57,522 nt of DNA from Bacteroidales bacterium (GCA_015061285.1 SUWW01000004.1:64341-121862), one strand, 5' to 3'; numbered from the stretch's first letter, positions 27,528 through 37,425 are shown. Numbers and translations are program-made. Notes: a model not told the origin generated them from the letters alone.

Positions 27528-28349
27528 ATGAAACGCTTAATTATTGCTTTCATAGCAGTTGGAGCTACACTATGCTCATGCTCTCAGAAAAGTAAATATG
27601 CATCTAAAATTAACCTCGCTACACACGACGACACCGTTAGCTACTGTCTTGGCTCGGTTGAGGCCAAAGGCCTTATGGGTGTTATGGTACGTATGCCATT
27701 CGACACCGTCGATTTCAAGATGTTAGCAAAGTCGTTTGATGCGTCGCAGATAGCAGAACGATATGCCGAGCAGCGCACCCAGCAGTTTGATACCTTAGTG
27801 GTAGAGGCTTTCCGCGCTGGTTTTGCTCAGCAACTTACTTATGGAAAAATAAAAATTGAAGAATCTCTCGTTGATGCCATATTGAATGGTAAGTTTGAGG
27901 AGGTTCGTCATAAGCGCGATGCTGAGCGTCAGGCTCTTGCAGAAGCTAATAAGGCTAAAGGTGAAGCTTTCCTTGCTGAAAATGCTAAGAAAGATGGTGT
28001 TGTTTCGCTCGAAAGCGGTCTTCAGTATAAAGTAATAACCAAAGGCTCTGGTGCAGTGCCAACGTCTGATGCTCGTGTCAAAGTTCATTACACCGGACGT
28101 CTTATTGATGGTACAGTATTCGATAGCTCAGTAGAGCGTGGCGAGCCTTTCACATGCTCAACTCGTGGCGGTGTGATAAAGGGTTGGCTTGAGGCTCTTC
28201 AACTTATGCCTGTTGGTTCAAAATGGGAAATCTATATACCTGCTGATCTCGCTTATGGTGAGCGTGGTGGTGGCGACAAAATTGGTCCTAACGAAACTCT
28301 TATCTTCGAAATTGAGCTTCTCGAAATCGTAGATAGTGCAAAGAAATAA
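27528..28349 (+). CDS. FKBP-type peptidyl-prolyl isomerase lipoprotein
   Basis: The ATG at 27528 gives 273 aa beginning [18 protein letters not shown], a lipoprotein signal with cleavage before the second cysteine; an earlier in-frame start would add residues that spoil the signal. The mature part has a helical N-terminal domain and a C-terminal FKBP domain with [10 protein letters not shown] and ELLEIV. It is the envelope counterpart of the preceding cytosolic paralog, in the same operon. It probably assists folding of periplasmic or outer-membrane proteins. A terminator-like hairpin follows. Confidence 0.9.
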   Translation: MKRLIIAFIAVGATLCSCSQKSKYASKINLATHDDTVSYCLGSVEAKGLMGVMVRMPFDTVDFKMLAKSFDASQIAERYAEQRTQQFDTLVVEAFRAGFAQQLTYGKIKIEESLVDAILNGKFEEVRHKRDAERQALAEANKAKGEAFLAENAKKDGVVSLESGLQYKVITKGSGAVPTSDARVKVHYTGRLIDGTVFDSSVERGEPFTCSTRGGVIKGWLEALQLMPVGSKWEIYIPADLAYGERGGGDKIGPNETLIFEIELLEIVDSAKK

Positions 28350-28371
28350 TAGAAAAGTTTAACATAGAGTT

Positions 28372-28419
28372 GACCGACGGGTGCATCTCTTGTGCATTCC
28401 GGCGGTCGCTCTCTTTTTT
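28372..28419 (+). terminator. Terminator-like hairpin 14 nt upstream of purM
   Basis: GACCG, CGG and TGCA (28372-28385) pair with TGCA, CCG and CGGTC (28393-28407), followed by GCTCTCTTTTTT. It ends the FKBP operon, but its T run stops only 14 nt before the purM ATG, leaving almost no room for a separate purM promoter. Confidence 0.75.
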
Positions 28420-28433
28420 ATAAATACATATTT

Positions 28434-29612
28434 ATGAGTACCGATCGTTATAATCAACGTGGAGTGTCGGCTTCGAAAGAGGACGTACATAACGCCATAA
28501 AAAACATCGACAAGGGTATATTCCCTCATGCTTTTTGCAAAATCATTCCTGATATTCTGGGTGGTGATCCTGAGTATTGCAATATTATGCATGCCGATGG
28601 CGCTGGCACTAAGTCGAGCCTCGCATACGTATATTGGAAAGAGACTGGCGACATGAGCGTGTGGAAAGGCATCGCTCAAGATTCGCTCATAATGAATATC
28701 GACGACTTGCTTTGCGTAGGCGCTGTAGATAATATCCTCGTTTCGAGCACTATTGGACGCAATAAGATGCTCGTTCCTGGCGAGGTGATTTCGGCTATCA
28801 TAAATGGCACCGACGAACTACTTGCCGAATTGCGCAAACTTGGCATCGGTGTGTATGCTACAGGTGGCGAAACTGCTGACGTGGGCGATCTCGTGCGTAC
28901 TATTGTTGTAGATTCTACCGTTACGTGCAGAATGAAACGTTCCGACGTCATCGACAACGCTAATATTCAAGTTGGTGATGTCATTGTAGGTCTTGCTTCG
29001 TCTGGCAAAGCAACCTATGAGCAAGATTATAATGGTGGAATGGGTTCCAATGGTTTGACGTCGGCTCGTCACGATGTGTTTGCTAAGTATTTGGCAAAGA
29101 AATATCCAGAGAGCTTCGATGCAAACATACCTAGCGATCTTGCATATAGTGGCAACGTAAATCTTACTGATGCTGTTCAAGATTCGCCACTCGATGCTGG
29201 TAAATTGGTTCTTTCTCCTACGCGTACTTATGCACCTATTATCAAGGCAATTCTCGACGTGTTGCGTCCCGAGATACATGGTATGATACATTGCTCGGGT
29301 GGTGCACAAACCAAAGTACTCAATTTTATTGGTGATAATATGAATGTGGTAAAGGACGATTTGTTCCCTATACCTCCACTTTTCCGTCTCATTCACGATC
29401 AATCGGGCACCGATTGGCGCGAGATGTACAAAGTGTTTAATATGGGACATCGTTTTGAAATTTATCTGCCGAAGAAACATGCTCTTCAAGTGATAAATAT
29501 ATCGCGTTCGTTTGGCGTCGATGCTCGCATTATTGGTAGAGTAGAGCAAGGCGAGGATGGCCGTGAACTCAACATACGTTCACAGTTTGGTGAATTCCGC
29601 TATCTCGCGTAA
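28434..29612 (+). CDS. purM: Phosphoribosylformylglycinamidine cyclo-ligase (AIR synthase)
   Basis: The 392-aa protein catalyses ATP-dependent ring closure of FGAM to AIR in purine synthesis. HADGAGTKSS (53-62) is the conserved substrate loop, NIDDLLCVGA (about 83-92) and ATGGETADVGD (about 142-152) are PurM-superfamily motifs, and GLASSGKATYE follows. The length fits the long Bacteroidetes form. The ATG at 28434 is chosen over a GTG 42 nt upstream that lies inside the hairpin. The hairpin placement suggests transcription by readthrough or attenuation. Confidence 0.93.
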   Translation: MSTDRYNQRGVSASKEDVHNAIKNIDKGIFPHAFCKIIPDILGGDPEYCNIMHADGAGTKSSLAYVYWKETGDMSVWKGIAQDSLIMNIDDLLCVGAVDNILVSSTIGRNKMLVPGEVISAIINGTDELLAELRKLGIGVYATGGETADVGDLVRTIVVDSTVTCRMKRSDVIDNANIQVGDVIVGLASSGKATYEQDYNGGMGSNGLTSARHDVFAKYLAKKYPESFDANIPSDLAYSGNVNLTDAVQDSPLDAGKLVLSPTRTYAPIIKAILDVLRPEIHGMIHCSGGAQTKVLNFIGDNMNVVKDDLFPIPPLFRLIHDQSGTDWREMYKVFNMGHRFEIYLPKKHALQVINISRSFGVDARIIGRVEQGEDGRELNIRSQFGEFRYLA

Positions 29613-29640
29613 TTAGAGCCAATCTCGAAATCAAATACAA

Positions 29641-29671
29641 AGGGACAGTCGTTAAGGCTGTCCCTTTTTTT
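29641..29671 (+). terminator. Intrinsic terminator of purM
   Basis: AGGGACAG (29641-29648) pairs with CTGTCCCT (29658-29665), followed by seven T. It is 28 nt after the purM stop. Confidence 0.85.
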
Positions 29672-29982
29672 GCACATTTTCTATTAATTCAACGAGTTAG
29701 TCATTTACTTTTCTCTGTGCCGACAGAGACTCGAAGATGATTGAGCGTAGCGAAATAAAAGTAAAACAAAAGAGAACTCGTCGCTGTAGTCGGTTCGCTA
29801 AAAATCATCTGCGTTCCGCTAAACGATTTAGAACTCGCTACGCTCGAACAGCAAATCGTTTTATACGCTCCACTCCGATAATTTTCTTTACGCTCACCCG
29901 ACTAAGGCGACATAAATGTTACCTATCTGTGTTATCGCGCGTAATCTGTGCGAATTATTCTACTTACTAAAGAAGAATACTT
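29672..29982. other. Gene-free interval with nested small hairpins
   Basis: No credible gene. CTCTGT-GCCG-ACAGAG lies inside a longer CGAGT...ACTCG repeat (about 29697-29736), and variants of GAGCGTAGCG/CGCTACGCTC recur at 29745 and 29850. A 77-codon open frame here is arginine-rich and looks like repeat DNA. Confidence 0.4.
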
Positions 29983-32900
29983 TCAGCTTTGCTGCTCGTC
30001 TATTTCTGTATTCTGCAAGGCAGAAGGCGTCATATTGAAGTGCTTGGTGAAGCAGCGTGTGAAGTATTTCGGGTCGTTGAAGCCCACTTCGTAAGCTATT
30101 TGCGAAATATTTAGTCGCTTCTTTTCTCTATTTTTCAATATTAGCTGTTTAGCAGCATTCAGACGGAAGCAACGAATAAATACACCAGGCGATTGACCTA
30201 CCATGCTTTGCATCTTCTTGTTGAGCATACTCTTCGAACAACTCAAGTCTTTCAGAATATCTTCTATGGCATAATCAGGGTCCGAGAAGTGCTCTTTCAC
30301 ATGTTCTATTACGTTGCGAATGAACTTGTCGTCGCTCGTTTCGCTATCGAGGTTGAGGTCGTCGGTGTTGAGTGTGGCTTGGAATCGATGTTGGTTCATT
30401 TTGCGACCTTCAAGAATGCCTGCGATGCGTGCCATAAGCATCTGTTCATCGAAAGGTTTGTTGAGATAACTCTCAACGCCAATTTTGTAGCCTTCGGTGC
30501 GTAGGTTGTCGTCTGGATTGGCCGTAAGTATAAGTATAGGAATGTGCGAAAACGAGAAGTTCTGTTTTACACGTTTCGAAAACTCCAAACCATCCATAAC
30601 AGGCATCATCAAATCAGCAATGATGAAATCAATGTCGTGTTCGGCAAGTTGAGTAAGACCATCCATGCCGTCGCGAGCTTCGTATACTAAATACTTGTCG
30701 CTTAGGACAGAGCGTACATACAGTCGCATGTCGTTGTTGTCTTCAACAACCAAAATGGCCATACGTTTGTCGCTGATTTTTACATCTTCGTCTTCGTCGT
30801 CTTCTGCTATTTCAGATATTTCGTTATCGGCATTAGCTACCGCAACATCTTGCGGACGAATGAGAGGCAAGCAGAATGTGAAGGTAACGCCATCGCTATC
30901 GTTGTTGCGTGCCGATATTGTTCCGCCTTGTTGTTCAACAAGTTGCTTGCATAAATATAATCCTATGCCGGTGCCACTTTGCCCTGGTATCATATTTTTC
31001 GGGTGGTTGTCGGCTTGGTGGAATCGTATGAAAATGCTCTCGAGTTGGTCTTCTGGTATTTTACGTCCTGTGTCGCTTATCGACACTTGAAGCATTTCGC
31101 CTTTCTCGCTTTGGGTTTGAGCTATAATTATATCAATAATGCCGCTATCGTAGCAGAATTTTATAGCATTAGAGATTATGTTGGTCATAATCTTGCTCAT
31201 AGCATCGGAGTCGAACACAATCACATCGTCGGTCATCTCGTAATTAACCTTGATGTTTATGTTTCGTTCAGATGCATATATGGAGAAAGGGTGTATAATA
31301 TCCTCCATAAATGGGCGCAGGCGGCCAGATTTGGGATGAAGCTCCATTTCGCCACTCTCCACTTTGCGAAAGTCGAGTAGTTGATTCACAAGGTCGAGCA
31401 TGTAGTTGGCGTTGCGTTTCACTATTTCGAGCTGCTCTATAGTCGATTTGTCGGTTGTGGCTTTTATTATATGGTCTATTGGCCCGAGTATCAGTGAAAT
31501 AGGTGTGCGTATTTCGTGCGAGATATTGGTAAAGAACGATAAACGATCCGATGTGAGTTTTTGCACCTTTGTCGACATGCTTTCGAGGTCGTTGTTTTGC
31601 TTCAAAATCATGGCGTTTTGCTCATTGAGCTGCTCGTTTTGGCGTTTTAGTTCGATGGCTTTTTCTTCCAGTTGACGAGCTTGCTCGTTGAGTTCGGCAG
31701 TGCGATTGCCAACAAGCTTTTCGAGTATACGCTTTTGCTCGCGCAAACTTCGAGTATGCACTTGGGTATATAGTATTATACCCGACGTAATTATAAGTAT
31801 AACAGTTATATAGAACCAAATTGTTTTATAGAAGTAAGGCTCTATGTCAATTTTTATGCGGCTAATATCGCTTTGAATGCCAGAACCATTTGTTTGAACC
31901 ACTTCGAAGGTGTAGCTACCGTTGGCAATATTGGTATAAGTAGCCGAATGTTGTCTGTTGTCTGCATCTATCCATTGCTCGTCGTAGCCTAATAGTCGAT
32001 ATTTGTAATGCATTGAAGCTGAGTTTTTTAGTTCAAGTCCGCTAAACGAAATTGTGAAACTCTTGTCGCGTTCGTGCATCTCTATATGGTCGGCATAGAC
32101 AATATCGTTTTGTATGTATGAACTATTAGCTGCAATCTCTTCATTGTATACGGTGAGTTGTGTAAATACAGGAGCTTGGGGCTTTTCGCTGTTAATATGT
32201 ATTCTATGACTTTGTATTTCGGTGAGTCCATCGAGTGCTCCGAAGTATATATATCCGGTGGCTGCCGATTTGTATGATGCGTTCCAATAGTAGCTATCTG
32301 TAGCCATACCATTTTCGGTGGTGTAGTTGATAAACGAATTGGAGTATGGGTCGAAAAGCGATAATCCACGATTGGTCGAAATCCAAATAGTTCCATTTTC
32401 ATCTTCTACAATTCCTCTCACGCTATTGTTTGCTAATCCGTTGCGTGTAGAGAATATGTTCATCAAAATTTCGCCATTGCGTTCGGTTATCGTGCAAAAT
32501 CCATAGCCATTTGTGCCTATGTATGTGTTGCCATTTTGTGTATGAGTGATGCACGTCACACGAGGAAACACAAGCGAAGCCAGATTGTTGGAACTGCTAC
32601 TGTCGTGTACGCAATATTTTACGCTGTCGGTAGTATAGCTTTCGAGGTCGATAATTACAATGCCTTTGTTGGTGCCAAGCCATAAGCGATTTTTGTTGTC
32701 GATGGCTGAGCCTAATGCGCCGTTCATTCCTTCAAGTTGTGCCGAGTTGATAGGTTTACTTATTACGCCATCTTTTATTACGTATATATTATGAACCGAT
32801 GCTGCCCAAATGGCATCGTTGATAGGATCGTAGGTGATTGAACCAATGAATGGATTCTTCATATTCACATACTTATGAAGCACTACAGGTTGTGCACCAT

Positions 32901-34194
32901 TGATGTCGATTTCGTTGATGCCACCACCCCAAGTGCCAGCCCAAAGATGTCCTTTACCATCGATTGTGAGCGCACTAATGGAGTTGTGGGTCAGTCCAAT
33001 GTTTTGCGATGTGTAGTGGTCGAACGAGTCGCTGTTTTTAGGCTTGCGATTCAGTCCGCCTTCTACATTGCCTACCCATAAATTCTGTCGGGCATCTTCG
33101 ATGATGGCATTTACAGGATTGGGCGCGATGCTTGTGGGCGAGTTGCTATGTGTGAAGTTTCTCACCGATATGTCGTTAGGCGATATTATGTTTACGCCGC
33201 ACGCTTCTGTGCCTATGTATAATGTGCCACGCGAAAGCAACATGCAGTTGATGAAGTTGTCGGTGAGCGAATGTTTGCTACTGCCTGTTTCGTTGGTTAT
33301 CTGTTCAAAGCTATCGTCGAATGCGTTGTATATGTTTAGCCCCTTGAGGGTGGCTACAATAACTTCGTTTTGTGTAGTTAGACCAATGTCAGTGATTCTG
33401 TTTTGAGTAAGCCGTGTGCGCCCTTGTGTCGATTGCGAATAGAATTTCGACACTCCCGAATTGGTGTTTATGCGGTGTAGACCGTCAAGGGTGCCTATCC
33501 AAAGCTCGTTGTCTTTGGCAAACAGACTTGTAATAGTGGTGTTGGCATTTTCGAGTGCCGCAATCGACTCTTTGTTCAGTAATATGTTGCCATTGTCGAT
33601 GCTCGCCGTGTAAAGATCCGATTGCACTGCTATGCGCAATATGTTGCCAGTTAATTGTAAGGCAGATACTTCGTTTTCGAAACTACGCGAATAGATATTA
33701 GCTATATGCCCATTATTGTCTATTTCTACTGCCACAATGTTTTTCTGTTCCATAAACCAGATGTTCCCATAGCGGTCGGTTTCTACAAAACGCGATTCAT
33801 GTAAAATCTTGTCCTGCATATCCGATGGCCATATTTCATCTGTTACGTTGCGCATGGTGGTCAAGTCGATAATGTCGATGCCATCGTCCGACGCTATCCA
33901 AAGTCGGTTATGATTGTCGGCAGCTATCTTGTGCAAGAAATTGCTTCTAAGGTGAGGCTCGGTAGATATGTCGTAGTATTGGAAATTGTATCCGTCGTAA
34001 CGTGATAGACCTCCACCATTTGTGGCTATCCATAAAAATCCTTTGTTGTCTTCGTAAAGGTCGTCAACGAAGTTGTGTTGCAGCCCATCGCTCATAGTAA
34101 GCGTAGTAAGTACGTTTTTGTCCCAAAATCGGTCTTGGGCTTTGACTGCAAGAATATTTGTTATGAGAATAAGTATAATAGATAGTCGTGCCAT
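29983..34194 (-). CDS. Hybrid two-component system regulator, 1403 aa
   Basis: A one-protein signalling system. A signal peptide (1-20) precedes about fourteen periplasmic two-bladed beta-propeller repeats (25-680, for example GFLWIATNGGGLSRYD), then a Y_Y_Y domain (about 705-765) and a membrane helix (786-808). A histidine kinase follows with ISHEIRTP near 890 and GTGIGLYLCKQL, then a receiver with D in DLMMPVMDG near 1194 and an AraC-type DNA-binding domain (1298-1395). Such regulators usually sense glycans and switch on nearby susC/susD loci, but none is adjacent, so the target is unknown. Confidence 0.95.
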   Translation of the reverse strand: MARLSIILILITNILAVKAQDRFWDKNVLTTLTMSDGLQHNFVDDLYEDNKGFLWIATNGGGLSRYDGYNFQYYDISTEPHLRSNFLHKIAADNHNRLWIASDDGIDIIDLTTMRNVTDEIWPSDMQDKILHESRFVETDRYGNIWFMEQKNIVAVEIDNNGHIANIYSRSFENEVSALQLTGNILRIAVQSDLYTASIDNGNILLNKESIAALENANTTITSLFAKDNELWIGTLDGLHRINTNSGVSKFYSQSTQGRTRLTQNRITDIGLTTQNEVIVATLKGLNIYNAFDDSFEQITNETGSSKHSLTDNFINCMLLSRGTLYIGTEACGVNIISPNDISVRNFTHSNSPTSIAPNPVNAIIEDARQNLWVGNVEGGLNRKPKNSDSFDHYTSQNIGLTHNSISALTIDGKGHLWAGTWGGGINEIDINGAQPVVLHKYVNMKNPFIGSITYDPINDAIWAASVHNIYVIKDGVISKPINSAQLEGMNGALGSAIDNKNRLWLGTNKGIVIIDLESYTTDSVKYCVHDSSSSNNLASLVFPRVTCITHTQNGNTYIGTNGYGFCTITERNGEILMNIFSTRNGLANNSVRGIVEDENGTIWISTNRGLSLFDPYSNSFINYTTENGMATDSYYWNASYKSAATGYIYFGALDGLTEIQSHRIHINSEKPQAPVFTQLTVYNEEIAANSSYIQNDIVYADHIEMHERDKSFTISFSGLELKNSASMHYKYRLLGYDEQWIDADNRQHSATYTNIANGSYTFEVVQTNGSGIQSDISRIKIDIEPYFYKTIWFYITVILIITSGIILYTQVHTRSLREQKRILEKLVGNRTAELNEQARQLEEKAIELKRQNEQLNEQNAMILKQNNDLESMSTKVQKLTSDRLSFFTNISHEIRTPISLILGPIDHIIKATTDKSTIEQLEIVKRNANYMLDLVNQLLDFRKVESGEMELHPKSGRLRPFMEDIIHPFSIYASERNINIKVNYEMTDDVIVFDSDAMSKIMTNIISNAIKFCYDSGIIDIIIAQTQSEKGEMLQVSISDTGRKIPEDQLESIFIRFHQADNHPKNMIPGQSGTGIGLYLCKQLVEQQGGTISARNNDSDGVTFTFCLPLIRPQDVAVANADNEISEIAEDDEDEDVKISDKRMAILVVEDNNDMRLYVRSVLSDKYLVYEARDGMDGLTQLAEHDIDFIIADLMMPVMDGLEFSKRVKQNFSFSHIPILILTANPDDNLRTEGYKIGVESYLNKPFDEQMLMARIAGILEGRKMNQHRFQATLNTDDLNLDSETSDDKFIRNVIEHVKEHFSDPDYAIEDILKDLSCSKSMLNKKMQSMVGQSPGVFIRCFRLNAAKQLILKNREKKRLNISQIAYEVGFNDPKYFTRCFTKHFNMTPSALQNTEIDEQQS

Positions 34195-34224
34195 TTGTAA
34201 GTCTTAATGTTACTTACAAATGTA
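34192..34224 (-). promoter_or_regulatory. Promoter and perfect 11-bp inverted repeat at start of hybrid regulator
   Basis: CATTTGTAAGT (34192-34202) and ACTTACAAATG (34212-34222) are perfect complements with a 9-nt gap. The left arm includes the start codon on the minus strand; the right arm overlaps an exact -7 box TACATTTG (34224-34217). A protein bound here would block both promoter and start, suggesting autoregulation. Confidence 0.55.
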
Positions 34225-34292
34225 TGCATACCATCTACTTCGATGGTGGATAATAGTTTTATTTCGGTGAATATAATGATAGAATAGCTTGA

Positions 34293-36569
34293 TCAGAATG
34301 GATATCCTATGGCAAAATTGTAACCTACGTAGTTTGAGTTAAATCTTTGACTTCCAATCCATTTCAAACCAGTGTCGGCGGCGGGGTCGTGCACTTTCAC
34401 ACCTACGTCGAAGCGAATGACGAAGTAGTCGAAGTTCAGACGCAAACCGACACCCGAGCTGAGTGCTATTTGTTCGTAGAATTTCGATGTAAATATTGCT
34501 TGCTGATCGTTGGTCGATCGCTTCAAAGCCCAGATGTTACCAGCGTCTATGAAAGCCGCACCCTCGAAATCGCCTATTATCGGGAATCGATATTCTGCAT
34601 TGGCTTCAATACGTATGTCGGCAGTTTGGTTGTGATAGCGTAGGTTAGGGTCGCTCTTGCGTGAGCCTGGACCTAATCCTCTTACTGGCCATGCGCGTAT
34701 GCTATTGGCACCGCCAACAAAGAAACTCTTTTCGAATGGCAGTGCTCGCGAATTGCCGTAAGGCACTCCTATGCCTCCAAATAGTCTGTAAACTAAGCGA
34801 TTCTCCAGTCGGTCGACAATCTGATAACGCGCCTCTACGTTGGTACGTATGTATTGCGAAAAACGTATGCCTCCAATTGTTTTGCCGTCTTCGTCGGTAG
34901 GCTTTTTCTTGGTGAGTGCGTTGAGTAGATTGCCTGCTGTCTCAATGTCGAAATGAAAGTACCATGCGTTGCTATTCTTTTTTTGCACTTGTTGGTTGAG
35001 CGTATAGCTATAATTGAGCGACAATATGAAGTGTTTCTGATAACTATATTGCAAATACGACTGCGATATATAGTTCAGAAAGTTCTGACTTATGTATGGA
35101 ATATCTACAATATTAAACTCAATCATTGTTAGTTGATGCCGCACAAATCGGCCGCTTCGCCAATTGTATGTATAGTTGGAGGCGAAGACTGTTCGTGTGA
35201 AGTCGGGTCGTCGCTGATAGTCGTATGAAAGGTTGAATATTGTCGATGGATTGTGCTTCCTGTCAAATCGTTCCGTAGCAAAGGGCCACAGAAATTTTGG
35301 TATTGTCAACGAAGCTTCGACACCAGCTTCTATTGTGAAAAATCGCTCTTTGCCGTCGGCTGCAAATTGGTTTTGTGTAGAGAGTCGGGTCTTTATGTTG
35401 AATACTTCGGCTCCTTTGAAAATATTCAGATGCCTATATCGCAAAGCAATGGCACCGCCCAAGTTGCCCGACGAGTTGGTGCCTTCAATGTCGACACCGT
35501 ATTGTTGTTGTGGTGCTGTCGTTAACCGAATGGTGCAACCAATGTGGCGAACGCTATCAGCTGTTGTTATCGAATCGATGTCGTAGAATCGTATGCTATT
35601 TGCAGCAAACAGAGGCAACGAACTGAAACGCTGTTGTGTGTATTCTACATCGTTAATGTTGTATATATTGTTGCTACGAACAAAGTTTTGGTGTTGTAGC
35701 AAATTGGCACGAAAGGGTAGTGGACTTTTGTGGAATATTGGGTCTGGAGCATACGTTACCTGTAAATTGCTATCGTTTAGCGAAGTGGGTGGTGTGTTGC
35801 TCTGCGATATTACATATTGCACGCTGTCGATAACCGATTTTTTGTAAAGGTTGATTTTGTCGTCGTAGCGCAGCAAAAGGTTGTCATATACATAGTGGTT
35901 AAGCCCTAATGTATCGGCTAAAAACGAAACATAATTTTTGTCGAAGTGATAGTAGCCTTGTTGTTGCATGTTGTGTGCGATACGAGCTCTTTCTGCATCG
36001 TGAACATTAGCGTCAAAAGCATCACCTACGTGTAGTAGTGTGTTTATTGTGTCTTGCAAAATCAAAGGTTCTACGTTCTCATCTGCTATTGTATATTCTA
36101 TTGATTTTATGCGGTATAGCTCGCCCGATTCAATTGTGTATTCCACATTGCAACGTTTTGGCTTGCGACGAGGTTTCATGGTGTAGCTCACCTTGGCATC
36201 GTAATATCCACGGCTTTGCATATACATACGTAGCTGATTGCTACTTATTTGGGCTAAGCTATCGTTGTATATCACGGGCTCCGAACCAATGGTTCTAAGC
36301 CAATTGTTGAAACGTGTGTCGCGTGTGCCAGATAAATTGTATATACCCAAATTAAGACGCCATAAACTAAGCAAACGAATGTTTGGGAGTTGGCGTATAT
36401 AGTCGTCTAAGTCGTCGCGCTTGACATCTTTTGCGTCGCAATTGATATGTACGTGGTCGATGAGGTACTTGTCTTCGGGTACATATTTCGTTGTGCGGCA
36501 AGAGTGAAAAACCAAAGCCGTCATTATGGCAAACGAAGTGATAATTATTTTGTGTAATACTCGTTTCAT
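34293..36569 (-). CDS. tamL: TamL-like lipoprotein Omp85/BamA-family outer-membrane protein
   Basis: The 758-aa protein starts with a signal ending VFHSC at residue 24, a lipoprotein-type cysteine, followed by TTKYVPEDKYLI, a typical opening of Bacteroidetes TamL. Residues 28-330 fit POTRA domains (for example YMQSRGYYDAKVSYTM) and residues 360-758 a 16-strand beta-barrel with GGANSIRAWPVRGLGPGS as the lid-lock/VRGF-like motif. It should help insert or transport envelope proteins in the outer membrane. It overlaps the HSDR_N-type gene by 4 nt (ATGA). No tamB is adjacent in this window. Confidence 0.85.
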   Translation of the reverse strand: MKRVLHKIIITSFAIMTALVFHSCRTTKYVPEDKYLIDHVHINCDAKDVKRDDLDDYIRQLPNIRLLSLWRLNLGIYNLSGTRDTRFNNWLRTIGSEPVIYNDSLAQISSNQLRMYMQSRGYYDAKVSYTMKPRRKPKRCNVEYTIESGELYRIKSIEYTIADENVEPLILQDTINTLLHVGDAFDANVHDAERARIAHNMQQQGYYHFDKNYVSFLADTLGLNHYVYDNLLLRYDDKINLYKKSVIDSVQYVISQSNTPPTSLNDSNLQVTYAPDPIFHKSPLPFRANLLQHQNFVRSNNIYNINDVEYTQQRFSSLPLFAANSIRFYDIDSITTADSVRHIGCTIRLTTAPQQQYGVDIEGTNSSGNLGGAIALRYRHLNIFKGAEVFNIKTRLSTQNQFAADGKERFFTIEAGVEASLTIPKFLWPFATERFDRKHNPSTIFNLSYDYQRRPDFTRTVFASNYTYNWRSGRFVRHQLTMIEFNIVDIPYISQNFLNYISQSYLQYSYQKHFILSLNYSYTLNQQVQKKNSNAWYFHFDIETAGNLLNALTKKKPTDEDGKTIGGIRFSQYIRTNVEARYQIVDRLENRLVYRLFGGIGVPYGNSRALPFEKSFFVGGANSIRAWPVRGLGPGSRKSDPNLRYHNQTADIRIEANAEYRFPIIGDFEGAAFIDAGNIWALKRSTNDQQAIFTSKFYEQIALSSGVGLRLNFDYFVIRFDVGVKVHDPAADTGLKWIGSQRFNSNYVGYNFAIGYPF

Positions 36570-37015
36570 TGTTTGCCTTCGGTGTATGGTGGTATTTCGC
36601 TAAGCATTGTCGCATCTCCTTTGTCGGTTAATAATGCGCAAAAATGCTGCATTCCATTGGTTATAACCAAAATGCGAGTGCCCAATTGGGTGTTGTATCT
36701 AAGTGCTTGACGAAATGTGGCTTGAGTGATTTTTATATGTGGAGCTTTGCATTCCACAACCATGTACGGACGTGCTGCCTTGTCAAATATCACAATATCG
36801 GCTCGTTGGTGCAAGCCATTTACATTGACAGGATGCTCCACTGCTGTCCGTCCTGCTGGATAGCCTAAATAATTGGTCAGAAAGCCTAAAAATGTTTGTC
36901 TAACCTCTTCCTCAGGTGTCAATCGAACAAAACGTTTCCTGTAAGGGTCGAAAACGTCTGTTCGCCCTTGGGCGTCGGTGCGGGTGCGCAATTCTATTGG
37001 CGGAAGATTGAGCAT
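36566..37015 (-). CDS. HSDR_N-type (type I restriction N-terminal-like) protein
   Basis: The ATG at 37015 gives 149 aa beginning MLNLPPIEL; an earlier in-frame ATG adds a lysine-rich tail without family likeness. DPYRKRFVRLTPEEEVRQ and RADIVIFDKAARPYMVVECK form the core, with D and E-x-K in PD-(D/E)XK spacing, like the N-terminal domain of type I restriction R subunits. Alone and chromosomal, next to tamL, it is a conserved protein of unknown role rather than a restriction enzyme. The overlap implies cotranscription with tamL. Confidence 0.8.
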   Translation of the reverse strand: MLNLPPIELRTRTDAQGRTDVFDPYRKRFVRLTPEEEVRQTFLGFLTNYLGYPAGRTAVEHPVNVNGLHQRADIVIFDKAARPYMVVECKAPHIKITQATFRQALRYNTQLGTRILVITNGMQHFCALLTDKGDATMLSEIPPYTEGKQ

Positions 37016-37210
37016 TATTTTAGGGTTCTGACTTTGGTTCTTCTTATTTGCAGCAAATTTGCCAAAAAGCACGCATATTACATAAGTCAGATCCGTTTTT
37101 CACTTCATAAATTTGAATAGAGTGCTTGGTCGGTTTGGCTGACTTACGAATAATTTCGCTGTTCGCTAAGTTCTGTTGCTTTCTATTCGTGCGTTATGCT
37201 CGCAACGATA

Positions 37211-37248
37211 AAAAACAAAAACGCCTTATAACTTTTGATTATAAGGCG
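37211..37248 (-). terminator. Terminator of tRNA-Leu
   Basis: On the minus strand a 9-bp stem CGCCTTATA/TATAAGGCG (37222-37248) is followed by TTTTTGTTTTTT. It lies 7 nt past the tRNA 3' end. Confidence 0.8.
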
Positions 37249-37255
37249 CTGCTCG

Positions 37256-37340
37256 TACTCGAAGCGGGACTTGAACCCGCACGGCTGTTAAGGCCAAGGG
37301 ATTTTAAGTCCCTCGTGTCTACCGATTCCACCATCCGAGC
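37256..37340 (-). tRNA. tRNA-Leu (anticodon UAA)
   Basis: The minus strand folds as a class II tRNA: acceptor GCTCGGA with TTCGAGT (two G.U), anticodon loop CTTAAAA on the stem AGGGA/TCCCT giving UAA, a long variable arm, and T arm GCGGG-TTCAAGT-CCCGC. The 3' CCA is not encoded. Length 85 nt. Confidence 0.95.
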
Positions 37341-37425
37341 ATCAGCTGGTGCTAAGGGTAGCCCCAAAAGCGCTGCAAAGATAGTGCTCGCATTGAAAAT
37401 GCAAACAATCTTTTGCTCTCTTTTC

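Noticed and set aside
28818-29549. A 243-codon open frame on the minus strand inside purM.
   Set aside because: Shadow of the purM reading frame with atypical composition (many I, C, R, Y) and no recognisable motif.
29737-29970. A 77-codon arginine-rich open frame between purM and the hybrid regulator.
   Set aside because: The sequence is made of short repeated palindromic pieces and the peptide looks like translated repeat DNA.
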